A stretch of 64,000 nt of DNA from Littorina saxatilis (GCF_037325665.1 NC_090245.1:65504942-65568941), one strand, 5' to 3'; counted from the stretch's first letter, positions 26,643-41,308 are shown. The notes: generated by a model not told the origin, from the letters alone. Numbers and translations are program-made.

Positions 26643-27233
26643 GCATGCTCTTCTGTGGTTCTCTGTTGGTTTTGTCTGTTTGTTTTTTTGTTTTTGTTTA
26701 GTTTGTTTTTTCTCTTAAATTTGTGAGGTAGAGCTCTAGGCCTAGTTGATGAAGATGTGGTTTCTTTTTGTTAGTGTGTTATGTTTTTCTTTTGGTGTTT
26801 AATTAATTACACTGTTTGCTGTGCCTGCGTGCACTCTCATTGTGCGTGTGACTTAATTGTGTATTTTTGTTTGCTTAAATGCCCTATGGGCCTAAAGCCG
26901 AAATAAAACCTTGAAACCTCCAACCTCCTTCTCCCTCGCTCCCTTCTCCTACCCATCACTCCCCACTTGCACCCCACCCAACTCTACTTTTCTGTCTTCT
27001 TCTCGATCACCGTCTCGTTCCCTCCTTTCTTACTACCCATTCCACCCCGCCCAACACTAGCCCCCTGTCTTTCTCCATATTTCTGACTCAATCTTTGTTT
27101 GCATCTTGTGTAATTTTCCCTGTGATTCGAGTTCAAACTCCGCACGCCCTCTTTTTAAAACAAAAGCCATCTATGTGTCTCTTTGTTTTCCCATTCACAT
27201 ACCAGCATCTGCCGCTTTCATTGTTTTTCAAAG

Positions 27234-27280
27234 ATGACGGTGATAACGAGGACTTATCGACTTGGGACGGGTCTGCCTAG
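27234..27280 (+). CDS. Candidate alternative terminal exon
   Basis: A pyrimidine-rich tract and acceptor (tttttcaaag, ending 27233) precede a frame reading DDGDNEDLSTWDGSA and then TAG at 27278. It needs one base upstream, which the donors at 13460, 20483 and 25922 would provide (G+AT=Asp). The acidic, aromatic tail looks coding, but the stretch is too short to be certain. It may be a chance frame in the intron. Confidence 0.25.
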
Positions 27281-27794
27281 AGCAGACCTTTTGCCGCGCG
27301 TTTAGAAACTGGGTGTGTTTCTGTCAAGGGATTGATGTTGCTATGGTAACTGTTTCGCTGACTGGGGATCGTTACGGTGTATAACATATTCCGATATCCT
27401 ACTCTCGGATAGCATTTCCTTATTTAGATTTACGGGACTCTGCCCTGTGCGGTTATCACACTGAATAGACGTTGTTCGGAAATAACTCAGTCAAGTTTGT
27501 ACGGGTTGTTGAACAGATTCTTTCCCTTGTTTCTATAGAAACATTGAGGCAATGTTACGTGTAGCTTGCTTTAGTGTTTCTATGGAAAAGTAAGGAAAAA
27601 CAAGGAAAAGCAACTCTTCCATAACCCATAAAAACTCGACAGAGTTATTTGCTGAATTCGTCTATTACAGTGTTAGATTGGATTGGCTAAGCAGTGAAAT
27701 GTATCTCGAAAATGGGTATGGTTTGTTCCAAGTGAACTGCGAAACTGAAACTCAGGCATTAGACAATGTTCGGAGATAACTCTGCCGGGTTTTT

Positions 27795-28740
<946 letters not shown>

Positions 28741-28743
28741 TTT

Positions 28744-29572
28744 ACATTTAGTCAAGTTTTGACTAAATATTTTAACAAAGAGTGGGAATTGAGACGAGGG
28801 TCGTGGTGTATGTGTAAGTGTGTGTGTAGAGCGATTCAGAGTAAACTAGACTGATCTTTATGAAATTTTACATGAGAGTTGCTGGGAATGATATCCTTAG
28901 ATATGTTTTGATTTTTTTCGATACATGCCTTTGATGACGTCATATCCGGCTTTTTATAAAAGTTAAGGCGGCACTGTCACACCCTCATTTTTCAATGAAA
29001 TTGATAGAAATTTTGGCCAAGCAATCTTCGCCAAAGGCCGGACTTTGGTATTGCATTTCAGCTTGGAGGCTTAACAATTAATTAATGACTTTGGTCATTG
29101 AAAATTGTAATTGCAATTATATTTTTATAAAACGATCCAACGATCTTATTTTTCATCATTTCCTGATTCCAAAAACATATAAATATGTTATATTCGGATT
29201 AAAAACAAGCTCTAAAAATTTAAAATATGACAATTATGATTACAATTAAATTTCCGAAATCGATTTAAAAACAATTGCATCTTATTCCTTGTCGGTTCCT
29301 GATTCCAAAAACACATAGATATGATATGTTTGGATTAAAAACAAGCTCAGAAAATTTATAAAAAAAATAGAGATACAGAAAAGCGTGCTATCCTGCTCAG
29401 CGCAACCACTACCGCGCTATTCTGGATTGTCAATTTCACTGCCTTGGCCACGAGCGGTGGACTGACAATGCTACGAGTATACGGTCTTGCTGAAAAAAAT
29501 GCAGCGCGTTCAGTTTCATTCTGTGAGTTCGACAGCTTGACTAAATGTTGTATTTTCGCCTCACGCGACTTG
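28744..29572 (+). mobile_element. Palindrome-headed dispersed element, copy 3 (second of dimer)
   Basis: It begins ACATTTAGTCAAGTTTTGAC three bases after the previous copy and ends CACGCGACTTG. Its microsatellite is short, so the two dimer members differ by more than a recent duplication would give. Confidence 0.8.
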
Positions 29573-29724
29573 TTTTTAAATATGCTCACAGGAGCTTCCT
29601 ATTCACTGCTGCTATGATCGCTTACCTTCACTGATCAATGGCCACATGTGTGATTGCCTCACGATTTTAACTCTTCAACGGCCGATAAAATCCAAGACAG
29701 GGTCATTTTTTCAAATTCTTCTTG

Positions 29725-30022
29725 TGGGGGCCCAGTAACTCAGTTGGTATAGAGCACTGGACTTGTGATTCGCGGGTCACAGGTTCGAATCCGGGCCGGG
29801 ATGGACATGGATCAACTTTATGTGCAGACTCAGAGACGGTATCCATGTCCCACCCCCGTGTCACCGCTATGGCACGTAAAAGACCTCGGTCATTCTGCCA
29901 TAAGTGCAGGTGGCTGATTACAGCTAAACACGCACACACTTGGGTAGCGTGACTCTGTTGCTGCATGCTAGCTTTCCACTGGGAGAAAGCAACCCGAATT
30001 ACCCAGTAATACAATAAAGTAA
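29725..30022 (+). mobile_element. tRNA-derived SINE family A, copy 2
   Basis: The head gggggcccagtaactcagtt has box B ggttcgaatcc. It ends near acccagtaatacaataaagt. It lies about 120 bases before the last exon of the giant gene. Confidence 0.85.
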
Positions 30023-30145
30023 TGTAAAACAAAAGGTTACACATAGTTATTCACTTTTCTACATGAAAGAACGCAAATCTACATCTCTTTATGCAACGCT
30101 GTCTTCACGGTTCATTGCCATTTGTTTTTCTGTCGTTGTTTTCAG

Positions 30146-30995
30146 AGAGCAACGAATCCAGGAACAGGAAGGGCAAACGGACTGGCTAAACAATTGGACC
30201 GGAAGAAAAGCTGAAACGTCGCACTGGTAGCAACCTTTGTGTAGAATATGCCTTGTGTACAATAATCTTAATATAATTATATCCAAGGGAAGACTGTTTT
30301 TTCCGCAACAGATCTGCCTATCCAACGTCCTCTTTTTATTTGTCGATGGTGTTTTTTTGTTGCTTGTTTGTTTTGTCTTTGCTAATTTCTGTCATTTGTT
30401 TGGCTTTTTTTCTTCTGTTATTTTTTGGGGGAGGCGGGGTGGTGCGTTGTGTGGTAGTTTTGTTGTTTATAACAAAATAACAGTTGACTTTGAGTGTATT
30501 TGTTACAGCGGATTTTGTTCCATTTTATGTTTTGTTTGGTTGAAATATGGACCCACATGGTTTAAAGCAGCTAAAACTAAGTACTTTTGAGAAAGGCAGC
30601 TTCGGTGTGTTTCAGTTATGGCTGATGTGTATATGTATAGTTGAATGAGTGCGTCAGTGCAATTGTTAACACACATCCCTTGTCATAATCTGCGTTTGGT
30701 TTAAGCAAGATTGTGTTCAATGATATCGTGTGACAGTAATAAGAGAAAAACTCATTAGAGCACGAACTAAATGTGAACGCATGCATATTACTTTGTTTAC
30801 CTCTTGCTAAATCAAGTGACCCGCAATAACTTCTCTTTCTCTGACACGTAATGTTTGCTGTATATAATGTGTATGTATTTTTCTTAACTAGAAATGAGTG
30901 ACAACTTCCAAGCATCAAATAAGGTATAATAATAATGGGTTCAGTTTAATAATATGTGTTCAGATTATTGTAAATAAATGTTTTTCTTCCTCTCT
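30146..30995 (+). CDS. Probable last exon and 3' UTR of the giant gene
   Basis: The acceptor tgttttcag ends at 30145 after a T-rich tract. The downstream sequence has three possible readings. From the weak 25922 donor, or directly from 20483, it reads ESNESRNRKGKRTG and then TAA. In the frame set by the strong 25941 donor the junction itself is TGA, although the bases after it stay open (EQRIQEQEGQTDWLNNW…) to a TAG at 30228. A polyadenylation signal AATAAA lies at 30973-30978 and another at 31642. The final residues of the protein are therefore uncertain. Confidence 0.45.
30973..30978 (+). terminator. Polyadenylation signal of the giant gene
   Basis: AATAAA lies within gtaaataaatg about 830 bases after the last acceptor and is followed by a T-rich stretch. 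A second AATAAA at 31642-31647 could serve a longer transcript. Confidence 0.4.
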
Positions 30996-31849
30996 GTTAA
31001 TGCCTTTTCTTTACTGTATTTTTTTGTTGGTATACCTAACAAATGTCGCGAACATGAGAAACATGTTCCATTAAATTTAATGTGTTTTTTGAAAAATGTC
31101 TTTTTTTTCTTCTTCTTTTTTTTCTTCTTCTTTTTTTTCTTCTTCTTTTTTTCTTCTTCTTCTTTTTTTTTCTTCTTCTTTTTCGGGGGGGGGGGGGGGG
31201 GCTCTTTTATGCTTCTATCTGATTGTACAAACCTGGCTTCTTGTCTTGGTTAGGATTGAATGTGTCTGTCAAATCAGAATGTTAATTGCAATACATTGTA
31301 GTTTATTTATCTATGTATTTTTTTCTCTTTCTTTTCTTTAATTTGTCCCTGACTGAAAGACCCCTGTAAATATGCAATCCATGACTCAGCGGCAAAAACA
31401 TTTAAAATGTGAATGTGTGTGCACGTAGTGTCAAACTACAATAAGTTATTCTTTCAGCGCCATGGTTTTACTGTTCAACTGGAGAATTCACAATGCACGC
31501 GGTCGTATTTGGGTTGGTTTTTTTTGGAAGCAGGTCAACTTTGTACATTTACAAAACCTGTATTTTATCATTTGAGTGTATTTTTTCAGTGTCGGTATTA
31601 GAGTTTTATTTGAAGTGTTGACAATAAGATATAGTAACATGAATAAAAAGTCTGTATCAAGATATGTACACGACGCTACAAAGATGTATCAAATGTGTTT
31701 TGCTTTTAAAATGTATCCTTATCTTGTACGAAGCGCAAATCTGTCAAAATATATTCTTATCTTGTGCAAAGTTTAAATACTGTAACACGACTGAATTCTT
31801 CTCTTATACGAAGTGAAAAACTCAAAATGGCAGTGCCTTCTTGACAGTG

Positions 31850-31928
<79 letters not shown>
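31850..31928. repeat. TG microsatellite
   Basis: Nearly pure (TG)n downstream of the giant gene's polyadenylation signals. Confidence 0.95.
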
Positions 31929-31931
<3 letters not shown>

Positions 31932-33094
31932 TGTTTACAATTATCGTTACTTTTTTATGAAATGGTAAATCATAAACCGTAGAAAGTGATGAATAGGGAC
32001 TAATAAAGGTGCCTAGAGATGATAATCCTATATATCTGCACAGGTAAAATAACGAGCGAATGGCATGTGTTTGAAAGATGCTCATTTTGGTACTTCTTCT
32101 TTTTTCTGTTGATGCATATGCGCCTTGAACGTTCAAATGTGCATAGAAAAAGTTTGAAATATGAGTAAGATGTTGATATAATTAATACTGTTTGAGTAGT
32201 CTGTGTACACAATGGAAAACGTATATCGCCAGCAAAGTTGCCTAAGCAAGGGGATGATGTCAAGTGAATACATTACTGTGTGTTGTTTCATGTTTCTGTT
32301 CACTTTTGTTGACTTTTTATAAACACTGGTCCAACCAGAAACGGTGCACGCTCTTGTTATAACACCACATCAAACTGAAATTTCATTTTTTGTTTCTATC
32401 CTTTTGAATAAGGTCAGGCTGGATTGATTTAAACAGTATGGCAGACATAAACAAAATCATGTTGGTGTTCTACTCGTGTGTCAAAGAAAGATACTTGTTA
32501 CTTTTGCTTAATACTTGTATGTGAAAGAAAACTATTCTGGAGCTTGTAGAAGATGTATGTAGCCGTCTCAGGGGACTAATGGAAACTCATTGGACAATGT
32601 CAAATACGAAAAGGTGACCGACTTATCTTAATGGTTAAAGATACCTTGCTTCCTGCAAATGACGATGTTATAAATCCTCCTAGATTCGCCCAGTTTGCTG
32701 CGTGTGATAGGAGTATTCTTCCACTTGGACCAAAAACAATTCTCCAGGAAATATTGCTTAAGGTATTTTGTTATTGACACATATTTCAAACTAGGAAATT
32801 AATTCTACACAAACAAATTCGCTCTGCACAGGAAACAGTCAAACTGTTGATTATAGGTATGTGTCCAAGTGGAAGGAAACTTGTATCCAATGTAAAGCCT
32901 GGACAGATCTGTCCTGGTTTACGCTAGTGTGTACATTTAGGGAACGTATTTAACCTGCCGTCGCCGAGACAGTATGACAGGAGTGCGGGGTTTTCATATT
33001 CATGACAACATTAATGATGAAACGCTTGTCCATGCTTATCTTTGCTTATACTGTTATTGACAGATCGTAAACTTTGTGATTCTGGTTGTGTGCT

Positions 33095-33480
33095 ACCAAC
33101 CCCCGCGGGTTAGGGGGAAGAATTTACCCGATGCTCCCCAGCATGTTGTAAGAGGCGACTAACGGATTCTGTTTCTCCTTTTACCCTTGTTAAGTGTTTC
33201 TTGTATAGAATATAGTCAATGTTTGTAAAGATTTTAGTCAAGCAGTATGTAAGAAATGTTAAGTCCTTTGTACGGGAAACTTGCATTCTCCCAGTAAGGT
33301 CATATATTGTACTACGTTGCAAGCCCCTGGAGCAATTTTTTTATTAGTGCTTTTGTGAACAAGAAACAATTGACAAGTGGCTCTATCCCATCCCCCCCCC
33401 CCCACCCCCTTTCCCCGTCGCGATATAACCTTGAACGGTTGAAAACGACGTTAAACATCAAATAAAGAAAGAAAGAAAGA
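33095..33480 (+). mobile_element. SINE family C, second copy
   Basis: The copy begins accaacccccgcgggttagg and ends in GAAA repeats. Perfect 12-bp target duplications TGGTTGTGTGCT lie at 33083-33094 and 33481-33492. It carries the same 3' domain as the copy in the minisatellite. Confidence 0.88.
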
Positions 33481-33738
33481 TGGTTGTGTGCTCAATATAT
33501 CTGCTTGTTTTGTGTCTCTTGTTTGCTTCGGTTCACCTTTTTTGTCACAATTCGAAAAAAATTCCTCTGCGAATAGCCTTGAAAATACCTGGAACTGGAC
33601 TTTAATATTTTTATACTGTGATATTAATCGAACATTCGATATTTACATATTCCAAGTTGAGGCCTTTTCAAGAAATAACCATACTTCATCATATTATTTG
33701 GCGTTGTTTACTGAAAAAAAGAACACTGGCGGTTAATG

Positions 33739-34491
33739 TTAAAGGCACAGTAAGCCTCCCGTAAACCATCACAGATACTGTCAGGCTTTTACACACAGTA
33801 CAAACACCCTTCCATTTGAACGCTCACCAAACGGGAACATCCTAGGTGCCCTACGTAAAGAGCGAGCAATTTTCAAAGAATTAATTTTGCGGAGAGAGTG
33901 TCAGAGACAATCGGACCGTGGTGCGTTTTGGCGCTAGACCTAACTTTTAAAATCTAAATAATAAATTGACAGCTTGTTACACAAACATTCTTAAATCATA
34001 AAATAATTCTTTTTTCATCAAGACAAGATCAGTACAATTCGAAGTTGTGAAAGTTTGAAAAAAGAAAAGCCCGGAAGCAGGGTCACGCAAGGTCGTGGTT
34101 CTCGTAGCAGACGACGGTTTATACCTATCGCCAGTTCCTCTGAACAGTCAAAGGCCATCGCTAGAGTTCTTGTGAACCACAGCCGTTTGTTTCGTGCATA
34201 GTCAGAGGTACTTAATAACGTGCTATTGCAGATAAGCTCACAGCGAGTCGCATTCAAATTACTAACTGACGACTACATTGTGAAAAAGGGAAACTTGATC
34301 ACACGGGTTCACGATGGCTCAGGGGTAAGATAAACCACGCAAAAATAAATTCTTTGAAAATTGCTCGCTCTTTACGGAGGGCACCTAGGATGTTCCCGTT
34401 TGGTGAGCGTTCAAATGGAAGGGTGTTTGTACTGTGTGTAAAAGCCTGACAGTATCTGTGATGGTTTACGGGAGGCTTACTGTGCCTTTAA
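33739..34491. mobile_element. MITE with about 150-bp terminal inverted repeats
   Basis: The ends begin TTAAAGGCACAGTAAGCCTC. Arms 33739-33888 and 34342-34491 are near-perfect inverted copies. The middle is about 450 bp without convincing coding sequence. The target duplication is not obvious. The superfamily is unresolved. Confidence 0.88.
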
Positions 34492-36928
34492 GTGTTGCCA
34501 TTGAATAATGGCCTAATTCAATTTTGATTAAAGCGAACAAAGCTTGGCGAGTATGACAATTTCTTTAAAAGCACATAGCTGAGAACGCTGTGGACTGGAA
34601 CAGAATCATATTTGTATCATTTGTGAAACTTGCAGTTCGTTTTCGTTGACTTGTCAAAGGCGGTGTTAGAAATTGCGTGATCAAGTTGTGTATGTGAATG
34701 CAGAGGATATGCATGCTCACTGTTGTTGCTTTGGGTGATCTGTTGTTGTTGGCACTGGAGTCAGTATTTTACGCTCACGCTCTTACCACTGTGTCAAGAT
34801 TCAAAACTTTTGAAGAAGTTTAGTCTTTCACTGCAATTGCCTTAATCATAAACTTGTAACTATATATCATTGTTAAAGATTTGCAAAGACACGCCTTAAT
34901 TGTTTGTTGGTTTTTCTCTCTTTTTACTCAGGTACTTATATGTGCCTCTGGTTGTGCATACTTGTGCTAAGATGGATTGATGAATGTCTGTACAGAAACT
35001 GCGTGGAAATATCAATAATGTGCAACCGAGAACATGGACAGGCTCATGATATAAATCACTGATGTAGTACATAGGTTTGTCTTTAAGAACGCGAAGCGAT
35101 ATCTGACATGGTCCCGTTTAATTGATCTTAATAGACTAAAATTGACACACGTTTCTGTCTTGATCAAACTGTTTCACTTAAGTGTCCATGTCCCGGGGTA
35201 CCGTTAAAACCTCTTTCTCCCTTTATCGCACGCTACGAAGAAGAGAAAAGATGAAAACTTTGAGGGGAAATACTCCGTCAAATTATTTCACGGCAAGCAG
35301 ACAAAAGGGGATCTTCCAGGTTCGCGTTGAAAACCTTTTCTCAACTATTTTATCACACGCTTGGAAGGAGAGAACAAATATAAATTGTGATGAGAACATC
35401 TTTCGGTGTTTTCCTAACAGACAACAACAAATGAGTGTACCAAAATAAAAACAAGCAAACAAAAAACATCAACTCTCATAGTTCCTTTGAAGCACATTTC
35501 CTTGTAAAAAAAAGTTCAAGTTTGTTATTTTATGTTATTTTTTGTCAGGCGCCTATTTGTTCTGAGATCAGAAATCCATCTTCAGTCTCTTGTTTTCAAA
35601 ACCAGAAGATATTTCACCGCTAGTTTTAGTTCACTTACCAAACTACGTGATAATTTTTTGTGCTTTTATTGTTCAGATTAATCTACTTTCTTGTCGTTAA
35701 GCTGAGTAACTGGATGCCTGTAGATGAAAGTAGATCGAAAGATAATGACACATCCCACAGGGGGGTCCACAGAAAACAGCCAGTGGTATTAAGTAATCGT
35801 TGAAGAAGCTGGAACCTGTTAGTCGTCTTGTATGTTTTTCAGATACTGGAATGAAATAATACAGTGGGACTCTAAATTTTTGTGAGGTTTGAAAGTGGGT
35901 ATTGTCTTTTTACAGTTCTGGTAAAGTTATCGGTCAGTCACTATTTGTCTTCTAACCCGGCGGTAATTCAACAAAATGAGTACCTGCCGATATGGTTTGC
36001 AGTCCGTTACCTAATAAAGTCGTCTCGAATATCTGAATCGTGCGTTAGCATGCACATAACCACGGAGACATTTTGCGCCATCTTTCTTTTTATGCGTGAA
36101 AAGGCCTATATAAATTACTCAACCAGATGACATATTTCCTGTCAGGGATGTCGTTGTAGTAAATGATGGGTGTGTGTGTGGGAGGGGGGAGTATGGTGAC
36201 ACGGTGTATCGTGTTTCGGTTTGTGTAGTATGACTGTTTATCAGGGGTGGGGATGGGTGTTGTGGGGAAAGTGTCTGCCATTGTGTATTTAGAGTGTGCG
36301 TGTGCCGTGCGTGCGTGTGTGTGTGTGTGTGTGTGTGTGTTTTCGGGGGGAAAGGTGGAGCGGGTAGGAGGGTTTGAAGTTATGGAGAGTGTCTACCACT
36401 GTGTATCGCGTGTGTAGTGTTTGTCTGTCTGTATGTCTGTGTCTGTGTGTGCATCACTAACTGTCGTTGTCTATGCCTCTCTCGTGAATGTTGCAAAGAT
36501 TTCAGGCTGTAAGTACTAGAATTCTATAACATTTATAACATGCACGTTCCGGTTGTATGGAAGAAGCTTCATTCTTTCGTGCACACATTCTTAGTTATGC
36601 TAAACGCCAAAACTGAATCACTAACGCTTCATATGTCATATTATCTGCTTATCTAAACTTTGGTTTTTTTCCAAATAGGCCTCACTAATCATTGTTGCGC
36701 CAACGGACAGAAATGAATATACCTACATGTATATAAATCAGCATAAATCAGCAGTGCATGAAGCATATGCACAATAAATGCGACAATGATCAATTCATCA
36801 TAAAATCGGCCGGTTTTTATCCATGTACATGATCTTTACATGTGTTGCCTTTCTGCGCGTAGTGTTTAGAACCTGGTACGCAATTGTTTCACTGTTCTGT
36901 CTGACTGTCTCTGTCTGTTTGTCTGTCT

Positions 36929-36932
<4 letters not shown>

Positions 36933-37007
<75 letters not shown>
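36933..37007. repeat. TC microsatellite abutting the LINE fragment
   Basis: Nearly pure (TC)n immediately 5' of the reverse-transcriptase fragment. Confidence 0.95.
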
Positions 37008-37009
<2 letters not shown>

Positions 37010-37014
37010 CTTTC

Positions 37015-37660
37015 CCACCAAATTAAAGGAGGCGAAAGTAATCCCGCTATTTAAATCAGGTAGTTCTTCTGACCCCGCCAATTACAGACCAATCTCAATT
37101 CTTCCTGTTTTATCAAAACCACTTGAAAAACACATATTTACACACTTGACCACTCATTTGAAGAAATACGATCTTATACATTCCAACCAGTCAGGTTTTA
37201 GAGAAAATCATTCGTGCCACACAGCATTAACAAACCTTCTTTAAAGTTGGCTTAGTAGCATTAATAATAATCAACTCTGTGGTGTCCTATTCGTCGATTT
37301 TGCTAAAGCTTTCGACGTTATTAATCATGAATTACTATTAAGAAAATTAGTTGAATATAGAATGTCACCCCAAACCTTATGCCTGCTCTCCTCTTTCTTA
37401 GCCGGGCGAGAGCAGACTGTCTGCGTTAATTCAACCGTATCCAGCAAAAGACCTGTGTTATACGGGGTTCCCCAGGGTTCTGTCCTTGGACCACTACTCT
37501 TTTCCCTGTATATTAATGATCTTCCTCTTAGTATTAATGATGACTGCGAACTCTTTGCTGACGATACGACCCTACACACTACTGATAAAAAAATTAGACA
37601 ACGTTTATTCATCGTTGCAGAACAGTGTAGATGATCTCATTCATTGAACGGAGTATAACC
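37015..37660 (+). mobile_element. LINE reverse-transcriptase fragment
   Basis: Translated pieces show non-LTR reverse-transcriptase blocks: PANYRPISILPVLSKPLEK, SNQSGFRENHSCHTAL, LFVDFAKAFDVINHELL, GVPQGSVLGPLLFSLYINDL and the catalytic FADD (ELFADDTTLH). There is an in-frame stop at 37242, a shift at the A-run near 37590 and a further stop near 37645. Both ends are lost: a TC tract abuts the 5' side and a SINE-like piece the 3' side. It is probably of the Jockey/CR1 group; the clade is not resolved. Confidence 0.88.
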
Positions 37661-37671
37661 ACATGAGTCTT

Positions 37672-38144
<473 letters not shown>

Positions 38145-38193
38145 ATTGATTAGTTACGTACAATGATTTCCGATGCGAGAATGCTTGCTATTA

Positions 38194-39007
38194 CCGTAAA
38201 ATCCCTAGCAAACGCCCAGTATCTAGCAAACGCCCATCCCCCACTTTTGGCCAAAAGTTATGCAGAGGGGTCCATACCTAGCAAACGCCCACCCCGTTTT
38301 TTTTACAAATTTGCTTTAAGACAGTCGGCCTCCTTTATCTACGATTTGTGCACACTGTTCGATGGTTCGCCTTTTTTTTTTTTTTGGGGGGGGGGGGGGG
38401 GTGGGAGGAATAAAGACCTACAGCGCAAGGCGATAAAATTGGCAGGTGCTTTTAATGTGCAAGGCTTTGTAGCATCAGACATGTGGCTCAAGCGCTGGAA
38501 ACTGCGCCACACGGTTTCTTCTCGACGAGGAACCACTGCCAGCCAAAGGGTCCCTGCCGACTTCGAAGATCAACTTCTTCAATTCCGTCGAAATATTCTG
38601 CGACTTCGTCATCGCCATGACTGCCATCTAGCTGTCCAATATAATGAACATGGACCACACGATGATCAGTTCGGGTCGGTTTCACCAAACATTTTAAAGA
38701 TGACATCAGAGACAGCTGGGTTGAGTGGATGAGAGAAGCAAGACCACCGACAGCTGCTGGCAACCTCAAGCAGCCTAGAATGCAAGACGTCATCAACTGG
38801 GTCAGCAAGGCGTGGGAGAACATACGACCTGAAACGATCATTTCGTCCTTTCTCAGGTGCACAATTTCAAACGCCATGGACGGTTCCCAAGATGATAAAA
38901 CACTTGAGTGGTTTCCAGATGAAATCGGTCCTATCCTGCCTCGCGATCACGGCAATGGAGATGCTCCTGTGCGGAGAGGTAGTGGTCGTTTGCTATGGAT
39001 TTTACGG
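38194..39007 (+). mobile_element. Internally deleted pogo/Tigger-type transposon
   Basis: Terminal repeats begin CCGTAAAATCCCTAGCAAACG at 38194 and mirror GTTTGCTATGGATTTTACGG ending at 39007, flanked by TA on both sides. The motif CTAGCAAACGCCC recurs three times at the left end (38203-38292). The 814-bp body keeps the DNA-binding part of the transposase (KLAGAFNVQGF…QRVPADFEDQLLQFRRNI) and, in another frame, the C-terminal part (DDIRDSWVEWMREARPP…WVSKAWENIRPETIISSFLRC). The catalytic core is missing, so it is non-autonomous. Confidence 0.85.
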
Positions 39008-39590
39008 TAGTTGCAGCGAGTCTTGTGTGAGGGATTATTGATTTATCTTTGCATATCTCGTCTCTCCTTTTCTCATTTTCCTACCCAGTCAGTCGTATGG
39101 TATGGGGTAAACAATGATTGTGTACATTATGACGCCTCGATATGGGGTGTTTATGAGCCAGGAGTGATCAATAAAAACGGAAGATACCTCGTGCACTCTA
39201 TTTGTCGACCTGTATTCTCTTTTCAATTGAACTCTCGACTCTATAGCGAGGCCCCAGTGAAGCTACGTGTCGTTCAGATAAGTTCCTCCTGGCGTGTTAA
39301 GCATCTTGCAATCCATCACAGATCTGGCCAGGCTCTTAATTTTACACGGAATCAGAGCATTCTTCCACTTCGACACATACCAAAAATGAACACCCTGGCT
39401 GCTCTCTATGCAGAGTGGGAAGTTAGGAGTCACGTACGAAATTAATGTAGCCCACAAATCCCGCTTTGAACAGGTAGCAACCAGACTTGATTTTAGGTAC
39501 GTGTCAAAGTGGGACGATGCTCATAGTCCGTGTAAAAGCCTGGCCAGTTTTGCGATGGTTTACATTGTCGTTTACACGAGAAGGAAGATC

Positions 39591-39771
39591 GATGTTTGGT
39601 GGCTTGTCGTCAGACCAGCATTTTGTTGTTGGTCCTCGGGGAGCATATCGCCTTTTGTCTCATATTTATCAACCGCGGCCTTCGGCCTTGGTCGATAAAG
39701 ATGAAACAAAAGACGATATGGTCCCCTTGGACCAACAAAAAAGCTGGTCTGTCAACAAGCCACCAAACATC
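39591..39771. repeat. Long hairpin (fold-back element)
   Basis: Two arms of about 85 bp, starting GATGTTTGGTGGCTTG and ending in its complement, face each other around a short loop at cgcggccttcggcc. The arms are nearly perfect, so the transcript or single strand would fold into a long stem. Confidence 0.88.
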
Positions 39772-41308
39772 TTATAATGTTCATGTAAGGCAACCTATCT
39801 GGCCAGCAATCAGAGACGGAAGAATAAAATGCTCGAAGTCTACATTCCTGTGTCCATAATCTTTCCGGTGTATCGACAACGTGATTGTAAGGCTCTTAGT
39901 CATTCCTCTACGATTGATTAACTAGCTATAATTAATTTGTTTGTACGTATGCAGATTAAAACTGGAGTGAATTCGAGGTGCTACTGTCATGTTTTTGTAT
40001 AAAAACTAACATGATATATGTAGAATAAATGAATCGAATGTGTGTGTGGGTGTGTGTGTGTGTGTTTGTTGGCCTTTTTTTTCTAACTAAAAGGGATTAA
40101 TGCGCCGCTCATTTATGTATTGGAAACGTTTTTGTCTTTTTCCCCTGATTTTTTTGTTAGCACGGTTGTTGTACACATTCAGTACCGACTTACTCTTAAT
40201 TCATGCTTGGCACATAACATGAGCAGAGCCGACATTAAGTATCTTTGTTTTACCACAGAGTCGTTATATTTTTACTTAATACTTTATGGTCCGCGCAGGG
40301 TAGACCTGACATTTCTTCCTCTCTCTTGATGTGTGTGTTTATACTGTACTACATTCTACAGACGAAATAACGAAATAAAGATCTGCATAATTCAGAAGAT
40401 GAAATGAAATCAAGTCATGTGATGTCTTGCTTTTTGTGTAATTATTTGTGTATTATAGTGTGACAATAGATTAGTGTCACCTTTATCATGCATGCAGGGT
40501 TAGTTCGGTAGTATGGAGAAAGAGAGAGTGTATGTGTGTGTACATGCGTATGTGTGTGCAAGCGCAAGTGCACATAAATTACTATGTAATCCTTTCTGAA
40601 TATCCACAAATGCAAATTATGGTACAAATAACAGGTGCTCAAGGGGAACGTTTGACGATGTATTTATTCTCACAGTATAATACAAATTATTGTTTTGAGT
40701 GTTGTGATTATTTCGGTGGGGATGTGTGGGCACCTTTCATTTTGTCAGAACTTGTTGCCCGAATTACTTGATAACTCGTTGAACCGTTTATTAAAACACG
40801 ATATGGATCTATTTACACCATATGTATTTGTAGCACTGTACATACTGAATTTGATTCTGGAAAAAAGCATCAGAAATTTGTATTTTTGCCTGAGGATTGT
40901 GCAGATCTGAAGATTTCTGTAAATAAAATGCCTTCAACCTTTGCCCGAGTTCCAATTGCATTCAGGATTCTGTTTGTGATGTTGCAATGTGTGCTTGTAC
41001 AAAACTGTTTGATGGCAAATATAACTGTGTGTGCCCACGCATGTATTTGTGCGTATCTGGGTGTGACAGGAGACAGAGAATGAGATTGTATAATGTTTAT
41101 CGTCCCTCGCTCCTTCTTCTCTCCATTTCTTAATTCCTTCTGTCTGTTTCTTCAAATCATACAAACACAATCACATACACTTCTGCGAAACAACTGCAAA
41201 TCCTGCATTTTAGAAGATTTTATTGTGATTAGCGAGTATACTGATGTTCACAAAATGCCTTTCCCTTTTCAACAAATCTCCCCTCCCCATTCACTCCAAA
41301 CTTAAAGA

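Larger units (their letters stand above)
30996..36932. other. Region downstream of the giant gene without a host gene
   Basis: It contains T/C-rich and poly-G tracts (31100-31201), a TG tract, SINE C and the long-TIR MITE. The rest is AT-rich sequence with only short random frames. I see no gene. Confidence 0.6.

Noticed and set aside
31096-31201. F/S-rich frame followed by glycines
   Set aside because: It is the translation of T/C and poly-G tracts only.
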